Assembly: GCF_004912155.1 (NCBI RefSeq)
Contig: NZ_STGX01000001.1
Coordinates: 314,728 to 378,727, forward strand
Origin: Glycomyces paridis
GTDB taxonomy: Bacteria; Actinomycetota; Actinomycetes; Mycobacteriales; Micromonosporaceae
Direction: 5' to 3'
DNA: 64,000 bases
The notes beneath the pieces were generated by a model. It worked only from the letters and a program-made list of their open reading frames with translations. It made no database searches and was not told where the DNA came from. Positions 1 to 9,254 of this stretch are shown in pieces; within the stretch, counting starts at the first letter, position 1; every line of letters starts with the position of its first letter. The position numbers and the translations under genes were made by a program.

Positions 1-2280
1 CGCCAGGGCGCCGGGCCCGACCTCGCCTTCCGCCCCTACATGCTCCAGACCCTCCGCAACACCTTCTACGACCGGATGCGCCGCGACAAGCGCGTCGAGT
101 TCACCGACGACCTCTCCCCGCACGACACCGGCGAGCTCTTCGTCGACCCCGCCGTCGAGGGCCAGGAGCGCCGCTACGCCGCGCTCGCCTTCGGCAAGCT
201 CCCCGAGCGCTGGCGGATGGTCCTGTGGCACACCGAGGTCGAGGAGGACTCCCCGGCCCAGATCGCGCGCCTGCTCGGCATGACCCCCAACGGCGTCTCC
301 GCGCTCGCCTACCGCGCCCGCGAGAAGCTGCGCCAGAACTACCTCTCCGAGCACGCCGCCGACTCCCCGCGCGAGGAGTGCCGCTGGACCGTGGACCGCA
401 TCGGCGCGCGCGTGCGCGGCAAGCTCGGCGACCGGGACGCGACCAAGGTCGACGACCACCTCGACTCGTGCGTCACCTGCAACCTGCTGTTCGCCGAGCT
501 GACCGAGCTGAACTCGGGCCTGCGCGGCGTGGTCGCCGGGGTCCTCCTCGGCGGCGCGGCGGCGCCCTACATCGCCGCCGGGGCCGTCTCGGCCGCCGGA
601 CTGGCCGTCGGGGGCCTCCTCGCGGCCGCATTCACGCCCTTCCGGATCGCCTTCAACTGGATCCGCAGGGTCGTCCAGCAGCTCGGCACGAAGGGCAGCA
701 TCGCGACCGGCACCACCGTCGCGGTGGCCGCCGCGGTCGCGGTGTTCGCCCTCTCCCTCGGCGAGGACGAGGAGGAGCCCGAGGCCGCCCCCGAGACCAC
801 GGTCATCCAGCCCGCCGAGGAGGCCGAGCCCGAACCCGAGGACGAGGACCCGGTGCCGCCCGACCCCGAACCGGTGCCCGAGGACCCCGAGGAGACCGAG
901 CCCGAGCCGACCCCCGCCGCGGAGGACCCGGCCGAGCCCGAACCCGAGACCTACACGATCGCGCACGGCCTGGGCACCACCGGCCTCGTCGCCGGCGGCG
1001 AGGCCGTCCTCCCCATCCGCCTCGCGGCCCCCGGCGGCACCGGCGGCGGCTACGCCCCCCTCGCCGACCGGACCGAGTCCGCCGGACCCGTCCTCGAATC
1101 CGCCCCGAACGAGACCGAAACCGAGCCCGAGACCGAGTCGACCGGGCGCCGCGGCCAGGCCGCCGCGACCGACCGCGTCACCCTCGACATCACCATGCCC
1201 GAGGGCATCACCCTCGCCGCCGAGACCGCCGAACCGGGCTGGACCTGCACCGAGTCCCGCGCGGTCGTCCACTGCTCGATACCGCGGATGCCCGACCCCG
1301 CCGAAGCGCTCGTGCGCATCGCGATCGGCGAGGAGGTCAGCGGCTACCAGACCTTCACCGTCACCGTGGAGGGCCCCGGCATCAGCGGCACCACCGCCCT
1401 CCAGGTGCCCATCGCGCCCGCGGGCAGCGACGTCGGCTACGCCAGCCTCGACGCCACCGGCGTCACCGCCGCCGGGAACACCTGGATGACCTGCTCGGTC
1501 CCCGGCTGCAAGGACCTCGCGCTCGTCGGCGCGGGCGACCGCTGGCCCATGAAGGCCTACAAGCCCGGCGAGGCCCCCGCGGGCCGCGAGGGCGAGGCCG
1601 TCTCCGGCGCGGCCCTCGACGTCCCCGGCGGCGCCGAGGTCCTCTGGGCCGGCCTGTACTGGGCCGGGTCCGAGGAGGGCCTGCCCACCGCCGTCTCGCT
1701 CGCCGGGCCCGGCGGGTCCTGGACCGCCCTCGGCGCCTCCGACGTGCGCGCCGCCGCCACCGGCGAGCAGGCCTTCGTCGACGTCACCGGCCTCGTCGCC
1801 GGCGCCGGCGAGTACTGGGTCGCCACCGACAACCACCAGCTGCCGACCTCCGCGTGCGCGCAGTGGCCGGTCAGCGCCGACGCGGCCTGCCTCGACCCGC
1901 ACTGGGCGGGCTGGTCGCTCACCGTCGTCTACGCCGAGCCGGGCGCCGCGGCCAAGGAGATCGCCGTCTACGACGGCGCCGCCGACGCCGACACCGCGAT
2001 CGAAGTGGAGGACGGCGGCGAGGTCGACCTCGCCGCCACCGTGTGGGGCGGCTCGGCGAACCTGCGCGGCGACCGCCTCACCGTCGGCGACCAGTCCCTC
2101 GGCGAGCCCGCGACCTGCGTCGCGAACGGCGCGGTCGAGAACCCGCGCTGGTACGCCTTCGGCGTCGACGTCAGCGTCCACCGCGTCCAGGCCGGTGAAG
2201 AGGCCGTGATCCGCTTCGAGCGCGGCGACGACCCGTTCGTCGTCGGCGTCGTCGCTGTCGCCGCCCCGCTCGGCGGCTGA
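1..2280 (+). CDS. ECF-type sigma factor fused to zinc-finger, transmembrane and extracellular domains (5' partial)
   Basis: The frame is open from base 1, so the true start lies upstream; 759 residues are visible. The N-terminal part is the end of sigma region 2 followed by region 4 (helix-turn-helix at about bases 200-335, with the SPAQIARLLGMTPNGV recognition segment). At about 390-495 there is an anti-sigma-like zinc finger with an HLDSCVTC motif. Hydrophobic segments follow (about 520-645 and 700-765), then a Pro/Glu/Asp-rich linker (770-950), a DUF11-like beta domain (950-1430) and a C-terminal extracellular-type domain with LWAGLYWAG and WAGWSLTVVY motifs. DNA binding, inhibition and sensing would therefore sit in one membrane-spanning chain. 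Sigma factors with C-terminal extensions are known in actinomycetes; the ligand here is unknown. The sigma/zinc-finger/membrane order is visible; the sensory role is inference. Confidence 0.85.
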   Translation, partial: RQGAGPDLAFRPYMLQTLRNTFYDRMRRDKRVEFTDDLSPHDTGELFVDPAVEGQERRYAALAFGKLPERWRMVLWHTEVEEDSPAQIARLLGMTPNGVSALAYRAREKLRQNYLSEHAADSPREECRWTVDRIGARVRGKLGDRDATKVDDHLDSCVTCNLLFAELTELNSGLRGVVAGVLLGGAAAPYIAAGAVSAAGLAVGGLLAAAFTPFRIAFNWIRRVVQQLGTKGSIATGTTVAVAAAVAVFALSLGEDEEEPEAAPETTVIQPAEEAEPEPEDEDPVPPDPEPVPEDPEETEPEPTPAAEDPAEPEPETYTIAHGLGTTGLVAGGEAVLPIRLAAPGGTGGGYAPLADRTESAGPVLESAPNETETEPETESTGRRGQAAATDRVTLDITMPEGITLAAETAEPGWTCTESRAVVHCSIPRMPDPAEALVRIAIGEEVSGYQTFTVTVEGPGISGTTALQVPIAPAGSDVGYASLDATGVTAAGNTWMTCSVPGCKDLALVGAGDRWPMKAYKPGEAPAGREGEAVSGAALDVPGGAEVLWAGLYWAGSEEGLPTAVSLAGPGGSWTALGASDVRAAATGEQAFVDVTGLVAGAGEYWVATDNHQLPTSACAQWPVSADAACLDPHWAGWSLTVVYAEPGAAAKEIAVYDGAADADTAIEVEDGGEVDLAATVWGGSANLRGDRLTVGDQSLGEPATCVANGAVENPRWYAFGVDVSVHRVQAGEEAVIRFERGDDPFVVGVVAVAAPLGG

Positions 2281-2390
2281 CCGGCCGCGGGCCGCACCTC
2301 CCACGAGCTGGGATCGGAGCGCTCCCGCGGCCGTGATTCGCACCCGTTCGGCGCTGTCGCGAGGGCCCCGGGACGGGTAAGCTGACGCTG

Positions 2391-2894
2391 ATGCCGACCA
2401 CGATCGAGACCCCGCCCCCGGCCCCCGCCGGCCTGTTCCCGCGCGCCGCCGCGCTGCTGCGGCGCCACGCCGGGGAGCTCATCCGCTTCGCCGGCGTCGG
2501 CGGCACCGCCTACGTGATCGACATCGGGCTGTTCAACGTCCTGTTCCTGGGCCTGGACTGGACGGACTGGAGCGCCAAGATCGTCTCCACGATCGTCGCG
2601 ACCACCGTCGCCTTCGCGGGGAACCGCCACTGGACCTGGCGCGACCGGCGCGGCAGCGCCGCCGCCCACCGCCAGTACGCGCTCTACTTCCTCTTCAACG
2701 GCGTCGGCCTGCTCATCGCGCTCGGCTGCCTGTGGGCCAACAACGGGCTCGCCGAGGTCTGGCCGCAGTACTTCGACACCGCGATCGCCAAGAACCTCGC
2801 CGCGAACTTCTTCGGCGTCGGCCTCGCCACGATCTTCCGGTTCTTCGCCTACCGCACCTGGGTCTTCCGCCACCCCGAGCTCGCCGAGGCCTGA
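2391..2894 (+). CDS. GtrA-like membrane protein
   Basis: 167 residues with four hydrophobic helices. The first starts at IRFAGVGGTAYVIDIGLFN, the second contains VATTVAFAGNRHWTW, and the last ends in the family's Arg-rich TWVF tail. GtrA-family proteins are small polytopic proteins linked to translocation of lipid-linked sugars for cell-surface polysaccharide modification. The length is typical. It follows the sigma-factor gene after 110 bases and may have its own promoter. The substrate cannot be inferred, because no glycosyltransferase lies beside it. Confidence 0.85.
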   Translation: MPTTIETPPPAPAGLFPRAAALLRRHAGELIRFAGVGGTAYVIDIGLFNVLFLGLDWTDWSAKIVSTIVATTVAFAGNRHWTWRDRRGSAAAHRQYALYFLFNGVGLLIALGCLWANNGLAEVWPQYFDTAIAKNLAANFFGVGLATIFRFFAYRTWVFRHPELAEA

Positions 2895-2933
2895 CCGGCG
2901 ACTCCGCGAACGACGGCACCGCAGAACGACGAC

Positions 2934-2963
2934 GCCCGCGTGATCCGAACGGATCGCGCGGGC
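2934..2963. terminator. Bidirectional terminator hairpin
   Basis: GCCCGCG-T-GATCC, loop gaac, GGATC-G-CGCGGGC form a 13-pair stem with one T-G pair. It lies between the convergent GtrA and PH-domain genes and can serve both. Confidence 0.75.
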
Positions 2964-2986
2964 GCTTCGCTTGCGGGCCTAGAGGA

Positions 2987-3511
2987 TCACGTGCCGTCGC
3001 CCGCGGCGGAGCGGCGGGCGCGGTCGTCCTCGGCGAGCTGGTAGAGCAGGGCCTTGGTCTTGTCGACCTTCGGCACGTCGATGAGGTTGATCTCGCCGTC
3101 GTCGGAGGCGGAGTCGATGTTCATGTCGCCGAAGCCGAAGATCCGCTCCCACACGTTCTGCGTGTACGACACGGTGTTGACGCGGGCGAGCGGGATGTGG
3201 CGGCTCTCGCGGGTCACGAGGCCGTCGCGCCACATGACGCGCTGGTCGGTGATCACGTAGTGGGTGGAGCGCCAGCGGATCCACGGGATGACCGACAGCC
3301 AGACGAGCAGGGCGATGACGATGACGACCTCGGCCAGGACCAGCCAGATCTTGCCGTCCCAGTCGAGCCGGGTCGTGTAGGTGATGGCGATGGCGCCGAT
3401 GGCCAGGAAGACCACGAACCACAGGACGGGGCCGACGCCCTCCTTCCAATGCGGACGGGTGTGGAGCTTGACCTCTTCGCCGCGGGCGAGCTGATCGTCG
3501 GGATATCCCAC
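2987..3511 (-). CDS. PH domain-containing membrane protein (bPH_2 / DUF304 type)
   Basis: 174 residues. Two adjacent transmembrane helices (about residues 28-45 and 55-75) are followed by a bacterial PH-like domain with the hallmark THYVITDQRVMWRDGLVTR and the LARVNTVSYTQNVWERIFG segment. Proteins of this group are small membrane proteins of unknown biochemical role, common in actinobacteria and sometimes linked to envelope stress. The ATG start is preceded by a GGAGG-like site (CTGGAGGTCC on the coding strand). Upstream lies a 16-base-period direct repeat that could be a regulatory site. Confidence 0.85.
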   Translation of the reverse strand: MGYPDDQLARGEEVKLHTRPHWKEGVGPVLWFVVFLAIGAIAITYTTRLDWDGKIWLVLAEVVIVIALLVWLSVIPWIRWRSTHYVITDQRVMWRDGLVTRESRHIPLARVNTVSYTQNVWERIFGFGDMNIDSASDDGEINLIDVPKVDKTKALLYQLAEDDRARRSAAGDGT

Positions 3512-3548
3512 TGCGGACCTCCAGGAGTGGAAACGGGCGGGGGCGGTT

Positions 3549-3576
3549 GTTCAAAAGCACTGTAGTTCAAAAGCAC
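3549..3576. repeat. 12-bp direct repeat upstream of the PH-domain gene
   Basis: GTTCAAAAGCAC occurs at 3549-3560 and again at 3565-3576, a 16-base period, in an A/T-richer patch just upstream of the minus-strand PH-domain gene. Sequence around it (TACAGT and TACTGT on the coding strand) could be promoter -10 elements. It may be a tandem binding site for an activator; the role is unproven. Confidence 0.55.
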
Positions 3577-3650
3577 AGTACAACACGGCGTCACCGGCCC
3601 GCGGCCCGCGATTCGGGAGGGCGCGCGCGGTGAACCCGGTGCGCGGCCTC

Positions 3651-4658
3651 CTAAGGGACCCAGCCGTTCTTGGCGGCGTGCCAGCCGAGCTGGATGCGGG
3701 TGTCCACATCCGCCAGGTCCATGAGCTCGCGGACCCGCCGCTGGACGGTGCGCAGCCCGATGCCCAGGCGCGAGGCGATCGACTGGTCGGTGAGCCCGGC
3801 GATGAGGAGCCCCAGCAGGACCGCGTCGTCCTGGTCGATCCGGTCGGGGTCGGCGGCCTTGGAGGTCGCCGGGACGCCGGTGAGCCACAGCTGCTCGAAG
3901 AGCGCTCCCGCGAGCTCCACGATGGAGCGGTTCTCGGTGATGATGGCCTTCGGGCGGCCGGGGTCGGGGACCTCGATGAGCGTCGTCCGGTCGTCCACGA
4001 GCACCAGCTTGAGCGGCAGGCGCTTGGCGAACCGCACCTCGTCGCCGGAGGCGAGCGCGTGGCGCAGGTGCGCGGCGTAGGGGTCGGCGTCGAGCACGGC
4101 CCGGTCGACGAGGATGCGGTGGCCGACGCCGCGGGCCTGGAGGCCCAGGTGCAGCTCCTTCTCGGGGACGGGCAGGACCATCGGGGGCCGCACGAAGGTG
4201 CGGACGGAGTGCTCGGCGGCGGCCTTGAGGCCGCGCAGGCGCGAGCGGATGGCGACCGGGCCGGTCACGGCCTCCCAGTTGCCCTGGTCGCCGCCGCCGG
4301 GGCCGGCGCCGGTGCGGCCGATCTCCAGGAGTTCGCGCAGGGCCTCGTATTCGCCGAGGGCCGCGCCGAGGCGGGCGGCGATGCGCCCGCCCAGGACGGT
4401 GTCGGGGCTGACGGCGCGGAAGCGCGCGTCGGTGCTCATGACGGCGAACCCGTCCTCGACCAGGCGCATGAGGCCCGCCTGGACGTCGGCGCCGGTCCGG
4501 CCGGACTCGGCCGCGAGCTGCGCGGCGGTGGCGTCGGCGCGGGGGAGCAGGAGCCGGTAGAGGCGTTCGCCGTCGGCGTCGAGCCCGGTCGGTCCCGGCG
4601 GCTGCCGGGCCGGCCGGGTGTCGGGTCGTGCGTCGTCGCCGTGCGTTCGGTCGGTCAA
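3651..4658 (-). CDS. Transcriptional regulator with TrmB-like N-terminal and LuxR-type C-terminal HTH
   Basis: 335 residues from a TTG start preceded by AGGAG. Residues about 30-85 look like a winged helix (LYRLLLPRADATAAQLAAES, then a GLMRLVEDGFAV wing). The middle part resembles a PLD-like/sensor region. The C-terminus carries a LuxR/GerE-type helix-turn-helix (LLIAGLTDQSIASRLGIGLR, then TVQRRVRELMDLADVDTR). This TrmB-plus-LuxR architecture is frequent in actinomycetes, where such proteins act as pathway-specific regulators. It is co-directional with birA, 42 bases downstream of its stop. The target is unknown. Confidence 0.8.
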   Translation of the reverse strand: MTDRTHGDDARPDTRPARQPPGPTGLDADGERLYRLLLPRADATAAQLAAESGRTGADVQAGLMRLVEDGFAVMSTDARFRAVSPDTVLGGRIAARLGAALGEYEALRELLEIGRTGAGPGGGDQGNWEAVTGPVAIRSRLRGLKAAAEHSVRTFVRPPMVLPVPEKELHLGLQARGVGHRILVDRAVLDADPYAAHLRHALASGDEVRFAKRLPLKLVLVDDRTTLIEVPDPGRPKAIITENRSIVELAGALFEQLWLTGVPATSKAADPDRIDQDDAVLLGLLIAGLTDQSIASRLGIGLRTVQRRVRELMDLADVDTRIQLGWHAAKNGWVP

Positions 4659-4700
4659 TCCGCCACTCCTCGGTCGTGCCGGGGCATCGCCTCGCGATGC

Positions 4701-5504
4701 TCAGTCATGCGGCCTCAGGTGGACGATGTCGCCCGCGGCGATCGTCTCCACCGCGCCGTCTCCGGGGTCGATCTGTAGGCAGCCGTCGGCGTCGATGCCG
4801 ACCGCTCGCCCGGAAAGCTTGCGGCCGTTCGGGAACGATACCGCGACCTGGCTGCCGAGGGTGGCGGAGTCGCGGCGCCACCGTTCGATCGCCGGCGCGG
4901 GGCCCTCCTCGTTCCAGGTGCGGTAGGCCGCGGCGAAGCGGTCGAGGAAGGCCGCGGCGATCGTCGCGCGGTCGAGGACGGCGGCCCCGGCGAGGAGGAG
5001 GGAGGTGGCGTGGGGGACCGGCAGCTCCTCCTCGGTGAGGGAGACGTTGAGGCCGACGCCGAGGACGGCCGCGTCGCCCTCGACCTGGGCGAGGATGCCG
5101 CAGGCCTTGCGGCCGTCGAGGAGGAGGTCGTTGGGCCACTTCAGCTTCGGGTCGAGGCCGCAGACGTCGCGGAGCGCCTCGGCGAGGGCGACGGCGGCGA
5201 CGAGGCCGAGGGTGCCCCACAATTCGCGCGGGAGGGTGGGGCGCAGCAGGAGCGACATCGTCAGGCCCGCGCCTTCGGGGCTGGTCCAGGTGCGGTCGAG
5301 GCGCCCGCGTCCGCTCGACTGGATCTCGGCGATGAGGACGCGGCCCTCCTCGGCGCCGTCCCTCGCGGCGGCGGCGAGGTCCGCGTTCGTCGAACCTGTG
5401 ACCGCAACCACATCAACGGCGGTCCAGAAGTCGGACTTCTCCGACAACAGCGACCACAGGGCAACGCGGTCCAGTGGCTTTCTCGTCGGTGTGCTCACGC
5501 ACAT
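4701..5504 (-). CDS. birA: Biotin--[acetyl-CoA-carboxylase] ligase
   Basis: 267 residues, catalytic domain only, without the N-terminal repressor HTH of E. coli BirA. Motifs are [15 protein letters not shown], the biotinyl-AMP-binding [35 protein letters not shown], and a C-terminal SH3-like domain ending [14 protein letters not shown]. It attaches biotin to the biotin-carboxyl-carrier lysine of acyl-CoA carboxylases. It is divergent from pccB (start to start 36 bases), so enzyme and client are probably co-controlled. An in-frame GTG two codons in (5498) is an equally possible start. Confidence 0.95.
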   Translation of the reverse strand: MCVSTPTRKPLDRVALWSLLSEKSDFWTAVDVVAVTGSTNADLAAAARDGAEEGRVLIAEIQSSGRGRLDRTWTSPEGAGLTMSLLLRPTLPRELWGTLGLVAAVALAEALRDVCGLDPKLKWPNDLLLDGRKACGILAQVEGDAAVLGVGLNVSLTEEELPVPHATSLLLAGAAVLDRATIAAAFLDRFAAAYRTWNEEGPAPAIERWRRDSATLGSQVAVSFPNGRKLSGRAVGIDADGCLQIDPGDGAVETIAAGDIVHLRPHD

Positions 5505-5540
5505 AGCGTAGCCACCGCGCGGGCCGATACGATCCGAAGC

Positions 5541-7115
5541 GTGACCGACATCGACTTCCACACGACCGCCGGGCGGCTCGCCGACCTGGCCGAGCGCCTC
5601 TCCGAATCGGCCACCGGGAACCCCCGGGCGATCGAGAAGCAGCACGAGAAGGGCAAGCGCACCGCACGCGAGCGCCTGGAGCAGCTCCTCGACGAGGGGT
5701 CGTTCGTCGAACTCGACAGCCTCCGCAGGCACCACTCCACCAGCTTCGGCATGGAGGCCAACCGGCCCTACGGCGACGGCGTCGTCACCGGCTACGGCAC
5801 CATCGAGGGCCGCGAGGTCTGCGTGTTCGCCCAGGACTTCACCGTCCTCGGCGGCTCCCTCGGACAGGTCTCGGGCGAGAAGATCACGAAGATCCAGGAG
5901 CTGGCGCTGCGCACCGGCCGCCCGATCATCGGCATCTCCGACTCCGGCGGCGCCCGCATCCAGGAGGGCGTCGCCTCCCTCGGCGGCTACGCCGAGATCT
6001 TCTTCCGCAACGTGCGCGCCTCCGGCGTCATCCCCCAGATCTCGCTCATCATGGGCCCGTGCGCGGGCGGCGCGGTCTACTCGCCCGCGATCACCGACTT
6101 CACCGTCATGGTCGACCAGACCTCCCACATGTTCATCACCGGACCCGACGTCGTGCGCGCCGTGACCGGCGAGGACGTCGGCATGGAGGAGCTCGGCGGC
6201 GCCCGCACCCACAACGCCGTCGCCGGCAACGCCCACTACCTCGCCTCCGACGAGGGCGACGCGCTCGAATACGTCAAGCACCTGCTGTCGTACCTGCCCT
6301 CGAACAACCTCGACGAGCCCCCCGCCTACGAGTCCAAGGACTTCGAGCTCGACCTCACCGCCGACGACCTCGCGCTGGACACGGTCATCCCCAACTCCGC
6401 GAACCAGCCCTACGACATGCACAAGGTCGTCGAGTCCGTCCTCGACGAGGGCGAGTTCCTGGAGACCCAGGCGCTGTTCGCCAAGAACATCCTCACCGGC
6501 TTCGGGCGCCTCGACGGCCGCCCCGTCGGCGTCGTCGCCAACCAGCCCATGCACTTCGCCGGCTGCCTCGACATCGACGCCTCCGAGAAGGCCGCCCGGT
6601 TCATCCGCTTCTGCGACGCCTTCAACATCCCGATCATCTCCTTCGTGGACGTCCCCGGGTTCCTCCCCGGCACCTCCCAGGAGCACGACGGGATCATCCG
6701 CCGCGGCGCCAAGCTCATCTACGCCTACGCCGAGGCCACCGTCCCCAAGCTCACCGTCGTCTGCCGCAAGGACTACGGCGGCGCGTACTGCGTCATGGGC
6801 TCCAAGGGCGTCGGCGCCGACCTGTGCCTGGCCTGGCCGACCGCCGAGATCGCCGTCATGGGCTCCCAGGGCGCCGTCAACATTCTCTACCGCCGCGAGC
6901 TCGCCAAGGCCGACGACGAGCAGGCCAAGCGCGCCGAACTCATGTCCGAGTACGAGGAGAAGCTGAACAACCCGTACGTCGCGGCCGAACTCGGCCTCAT
7001 CGACGCGGTCATCCAGCCGCGCGAGACCCGCGCCCAGCTCGTGCGCGGCCTGCGCATGAACGCCTCCAAGCGCGACGAACTGCCCGCCAAGAAGCACGGC
7101 AACATCCCGCTGTAA
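5541..7115 (+). CDS. pccB: Acyl-CoA (propionyl-CoA) carboxylase beta subunit, carboxyltransferase
   Basis: 524 residues from a GTG start; a full-length carboxyltransferase with both crotonase-fold halves. Diagnostic segments are [20 protein letters not shown], the oxyanion-forming [27 protein letters not shown], and in the C-half [18 protein letters not shown] and [15 protein letters not shown]. It transfers carboxyl from carboxybiotin to propionyl- or acetyl-CoA, feeding methylmalonyl-CoA or malonyl-CoA to fatty acid and polyketide synthesis. The epsilon subunit lies downstream at 8365; no biotinylated alpha chain is in the window. Substrate preference (PccB versus AccB/AccD type) cannot be settled here. 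Confidence 0.95.
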   Translation: MTDIDFHTTAGRLADLAERLSESATGNPRAIEKQHEKGKRTARERLEQLLDEGSFVELDSLRRHHSTSFGMEANRPYGDGVVTGYGTIEGREVCVFAQDFTVLGGSLGQVSGEKITKIQELALRTGRPIIGISDSGGARIQEGVASLGGYAEIFFRNVRASGVIPQISLIMGPCAGGAVYSPAITDFTVMVDQTSHMFITGPDVVRAVTGEDVGMEELGGARTHNAVAGNAHYLASDEGDALEYVKHLLSYLPSNNLDEPPAYESKDFELDLTADDLALDTVIPNSANQPYDMHKVVESVLDEGEFLETQALFAKNILTGFGRLDGRPVGVVANQPMHFAGCLDIDASEKAARFIRFCDAFNIPIISFVDVPGFLPGTSQEHDGIIRRGAKLIYAYAEATVPKLTVVCRKDYGGAYCVMGSKGVGADLCLAWPTAEIAVMGSQGAVNILYRRELAKADDEQAKRAELMSEYEEKLNNPYVAAELGLIDAVIQPRETRAQLVRGLRMNASKRDELPAKKHGNIPL

Positions 7116-7125
7116 GGACACCGAA

Positions 7126-7150
7126 GGCGGCGGGGCTCTGCCCCGCCGCC
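7126..7150 (+). terminator. Terminator after pccB
   Basis: GGCGGCGGGG, loop ctctg, CCCCGCCGCC: a perfect 10-pair G+C stem 10 bases after the pccB stop. It lacks a T-run, which is usual in high-G+C actinomycetes. Confidence 0.7.
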
Positions 7151-7346
7151 CTCCTCACCGGAACGGGTGAACCCCGCCCGCGGCCCGCGGCCGTGTCCGC
7201 TCCGCACACGCGCCACTACCGGGAGAAACCGCTTTGCCACGCGGAGCGGCGTGCACCACTCCCATCCCAAGCGTCCGATCCGGGTACCGTCTTACACAGC
7301 TGGGGGAAGCGGGACGAAATGTCCCGCCCGACGTTGGGAGTGGGCC

Positions 7347-8360
7347 ATGACACCAATCGGAGGGATGCTGCCCGGGCTGCCGTCCCGGCGGTACGCCATA
7401 TTGATCGACGTCGGCTACCTCTACGCGGCCGCCGCGGAACTCCTGCTCGACGCCACCTCGCGCCGCGACTACCGCGTCGACGCCGAGAAGCTCATCAAAT
7501 CCCTCATCGAACGGGCCGCGCACCGCCTCCCCGACGGCGAGCTCCTGCGCCTGTACTGGTTCGACGCCGCCCGCGACCGCGTGCCCACCGTCGACCAGCG
7601 CGTCATCGCCAACATGGAGTTCGTCAAGGTCCGCCTCGGCAACCTCAACTCGCGCGGCCAGCAGAAGGGCGTCGACGCACAGATCCGCTCCGACCTGGAG
7701 CTCCTCGCCCGCCACCACGCCGTCCACGAGGCCATCCTCCTCGCCGGCGACGAGGACATGGTCCCCGCCGTCGAGGTCGCCCAGGCCTACGGCGTGCGCG
7801 TCCACCTGTGGGGCGTCGAACCGCCCTACGGCACCAACCAGGCCGAGCGCCTCGTGTGGGAGTCCGACACGGTCGCCACCATCGAGGCCGAGGACGTGCG
7901 CGCCTACTTCACCAAGAGCGGCACCGCCGCCGCGGCCACCCTGAGCATGGTCGGCGCGCCCATGACGCAGCCCGAACCGCGCGTGCCCAGCCCCGCCGCC
8001 GTCTTCGGCCAGCGCCAGTCGGTGGCGGTCACCATGAACGCCGCCGACGCGCTGGCGCAGGCCGAGTCGGCCCGGCCGAAATTCGTGCGGACCACGCAGA
8101 CCGGCGAGAAGCTCGACCCCGAGACCGTCCGCTCGGTCGGGGAGTACGTGGGCCACAAATGGCTGCTGACCAGGGGCGCCGACAACATAGCGGACCTCCT
8201 GCCGGGCCCGCAGCTGCCGACGGTCATCGACAAGGAGCTGCTGGTGGAGGCCGAGAAGGAACTCGGATACTCTCTACGCGACCACCCCGAAGCGCGGATC
8301 TGGGTCCGCGACGGCTTCTGGGAGCGGGTGCACCGCGAATTCGACATCGATGAGGAGTAG
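7347..8360 (+). CDS. NYN domain-containing protein (PIN-like RNase fold)
   Basis: 337 residues. The N-terminal half is a NYN/PIN-like domain: YAILIDVGYLYAAAAELL with the first acidic residue, LRLYWFDAARD, KGVDAQIRSDLELLA and AILLAGDEDMVPAVEVAQAYG supply the conserved aspartates expected to bind metal. The C-terminal part (about residues 230-337) has an OST-HTH/LOTUS-like helical region, VRSVGEYVGHKWLLTRGADN. The family is predicted to act on RNA. The ATG at 7347 has GGGAG upstream; longer in-frame extensions lack a credible start. It sits between the beta and epsilon carboxylase genes, a neighbourhood worth noting because its job is otherwise unclear. Confidence 0.85.
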   Translation: MTPIGGMLPGLPSRRYAILIDVGYLYAAAAELLLDATSRRDYRVDAEKLIKSLIERAAHRLPDGELLRLYWFDAARDRVPTVDQRVIANMEFVKVRLGNLNSRGQQKGVDAQIRSDLELLARHHAVHEAILLAGDEDMVPAVEVAQAYGVRVHLWGVEPPYGTNQAERLVWESDTVATIEAEDVRAYFTKSGTAAAATLSMVGAPMTQPEPRVPSPAAVFGQRQSVAVTMNAADALAQAESARPKFVRTTQTGEKLDPETVRSVGEYVGHKWLLTRGADNIADLLPGPQLPTVIDKELLVEAEKELGYSLRDHPEARIWVRDGFWERVHREFDIDEE

Positions 8361-8364
8361 CGCG

Positions 8365-8574
8365 ATGAGTCTGGAGCTCAAGGTCCTCCGCGGGAACCCT
8401 TCCGACGAGGAGCTCGCAGCGCTGGTCGGGCTGATCACGGCCCTGCCGCGCCCCGAGGAGGAGTCGGAGGCGCCCGGGCGCCGGGCGGCCTGGTCGAACC
8501 CGGGCCTGAAGCTGCGCGTGCGCCGGTCCTGGCGCGACACCGCCGTCCCGGCGCGCCGGGGGACGGACCGTTGA
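8365..8574 (+). CDS. Acyl-CoA carboxylase epsilon subunit
   Basis: 69 residues. It matches the short actinobacterial epsilon-subunit pattern: LKVLRGNPSDEELAALVGLI near the start and a C-terminal tail with a Trp (AAWSNP) and basic residues. In Streptomyces and mycobacteria epsilon helps assemble and activate the carboxylase holoenzyme. It starts 4 bases after the NYN gene and its TGA overlaps the TTG start of maf, so translation is probably coupled. Confidence 0.88.
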   Translation: MSLELKVLRGNPSDEELAALVGLITALPRPEEESEAPGRRAAWSNPGLKLRVRRSWRDTAVPARRGTDR

Positions 8575-9164
8575 CGCACCCGTTCGTCCTGGCCTCGCAG
8601 TCCCCGGCCCGCCGCGAACTGCTGCGCGCGGCCGGGATCGAGCCGCTCGTGATCGTCTCCGGCGTCGACGAGAGCCGCGTCATGGGCGAGGACCCGGCCG
8701 AGCTGGCGAGCGCGCTCGCCGAACTCAAGGCCGAGGCGGTCCTCGACCAGGTGAGCGCGGGTTCGCTCGTGCTCGGCTGCGACTCGGTGCTGCACTTCGG
8801 GCACGAGATCCTCGGCAAGCCCGAGGGCCCGGAGGAGGCGACGTCGCGCTGGAAGCGGATGCGCGGGAACTCGGGGACGCTGTACACCGGGCACTGCCTC
8901 ATCGACACCGCCGCCGACCGGAAGGTCGTGCGGGCCTCGGGGACCGTCGTCCACTTCGCCGAGGTCGCCGACGAGGAGATCGCCGCCTACGTGGCGACCG
9001 GCGAGCCGCTGCACGTGGCGGGCTCCTTCACCCTCGACGGCTACGGCTCGGCCTTCATCGACCGCATCGAGGGCGACCCGGGCACCGTGATCGGCCTGTC
9101 GATGCCGCTGCTGCGCAACATGCTGGGCGAACTGGAGATCGCCCTCCACCAACTCTGGACCTGA
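8571..9164 (+). CDS. maf: Maf-like nucleoside triphosphate pyrophosphatase
   Basis: 197 residues from a TTG start that overlaps the previous stop by four bases. Family motifs are FVLASQSPARRELLRAAGI (S-x-S-x-R-R), the acidic pair around ILGCDSVLHF (catalytic Asp), and EILGKPEGPEEA. Maf proteins hydrolyse non-canonical nucleotides such as dTTP/UTP or modified pyrimidines to monophosphates. Linkage to the acyl-CoA carboxylase genes is conserved across many actinomycetes. Confidence 0.92.
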   Translation: MTHPFVLASQSPARRELLRAAGIEPLVIVSGVDESRVMGEDPAELASALAELKAEAVLDQVSAGSLVLGCDSVLHFGHEILGKPEGPEEATSRWKRMRGNSGTLYTGHCLIDTAADRKVVRASGTVVHFAEVADEEIAAYVATGEPLHVAGSFTLDGYGSAFIDRIEGDPGTVIGLSMPLLRNMLGELEIALHQLWT

Positions 9165-9254
9165 CCGGCGGGCTGTGCCCCCGGGGTCGGGTGTGTCGGT
9201 GCGGAAGGCCCCCCGGGTCAAGGGTGGCTCGGGGGTGCGACATGTGGTCGGTCC

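Noticed and set aside
4701..7121. A very long open frame continuing upstream of birA, antisense to pccB
   Set aside because: It is the mirror of the highly biased pccB codons. The biotin ligase clearly starts near 5504 and the extension has no domain.
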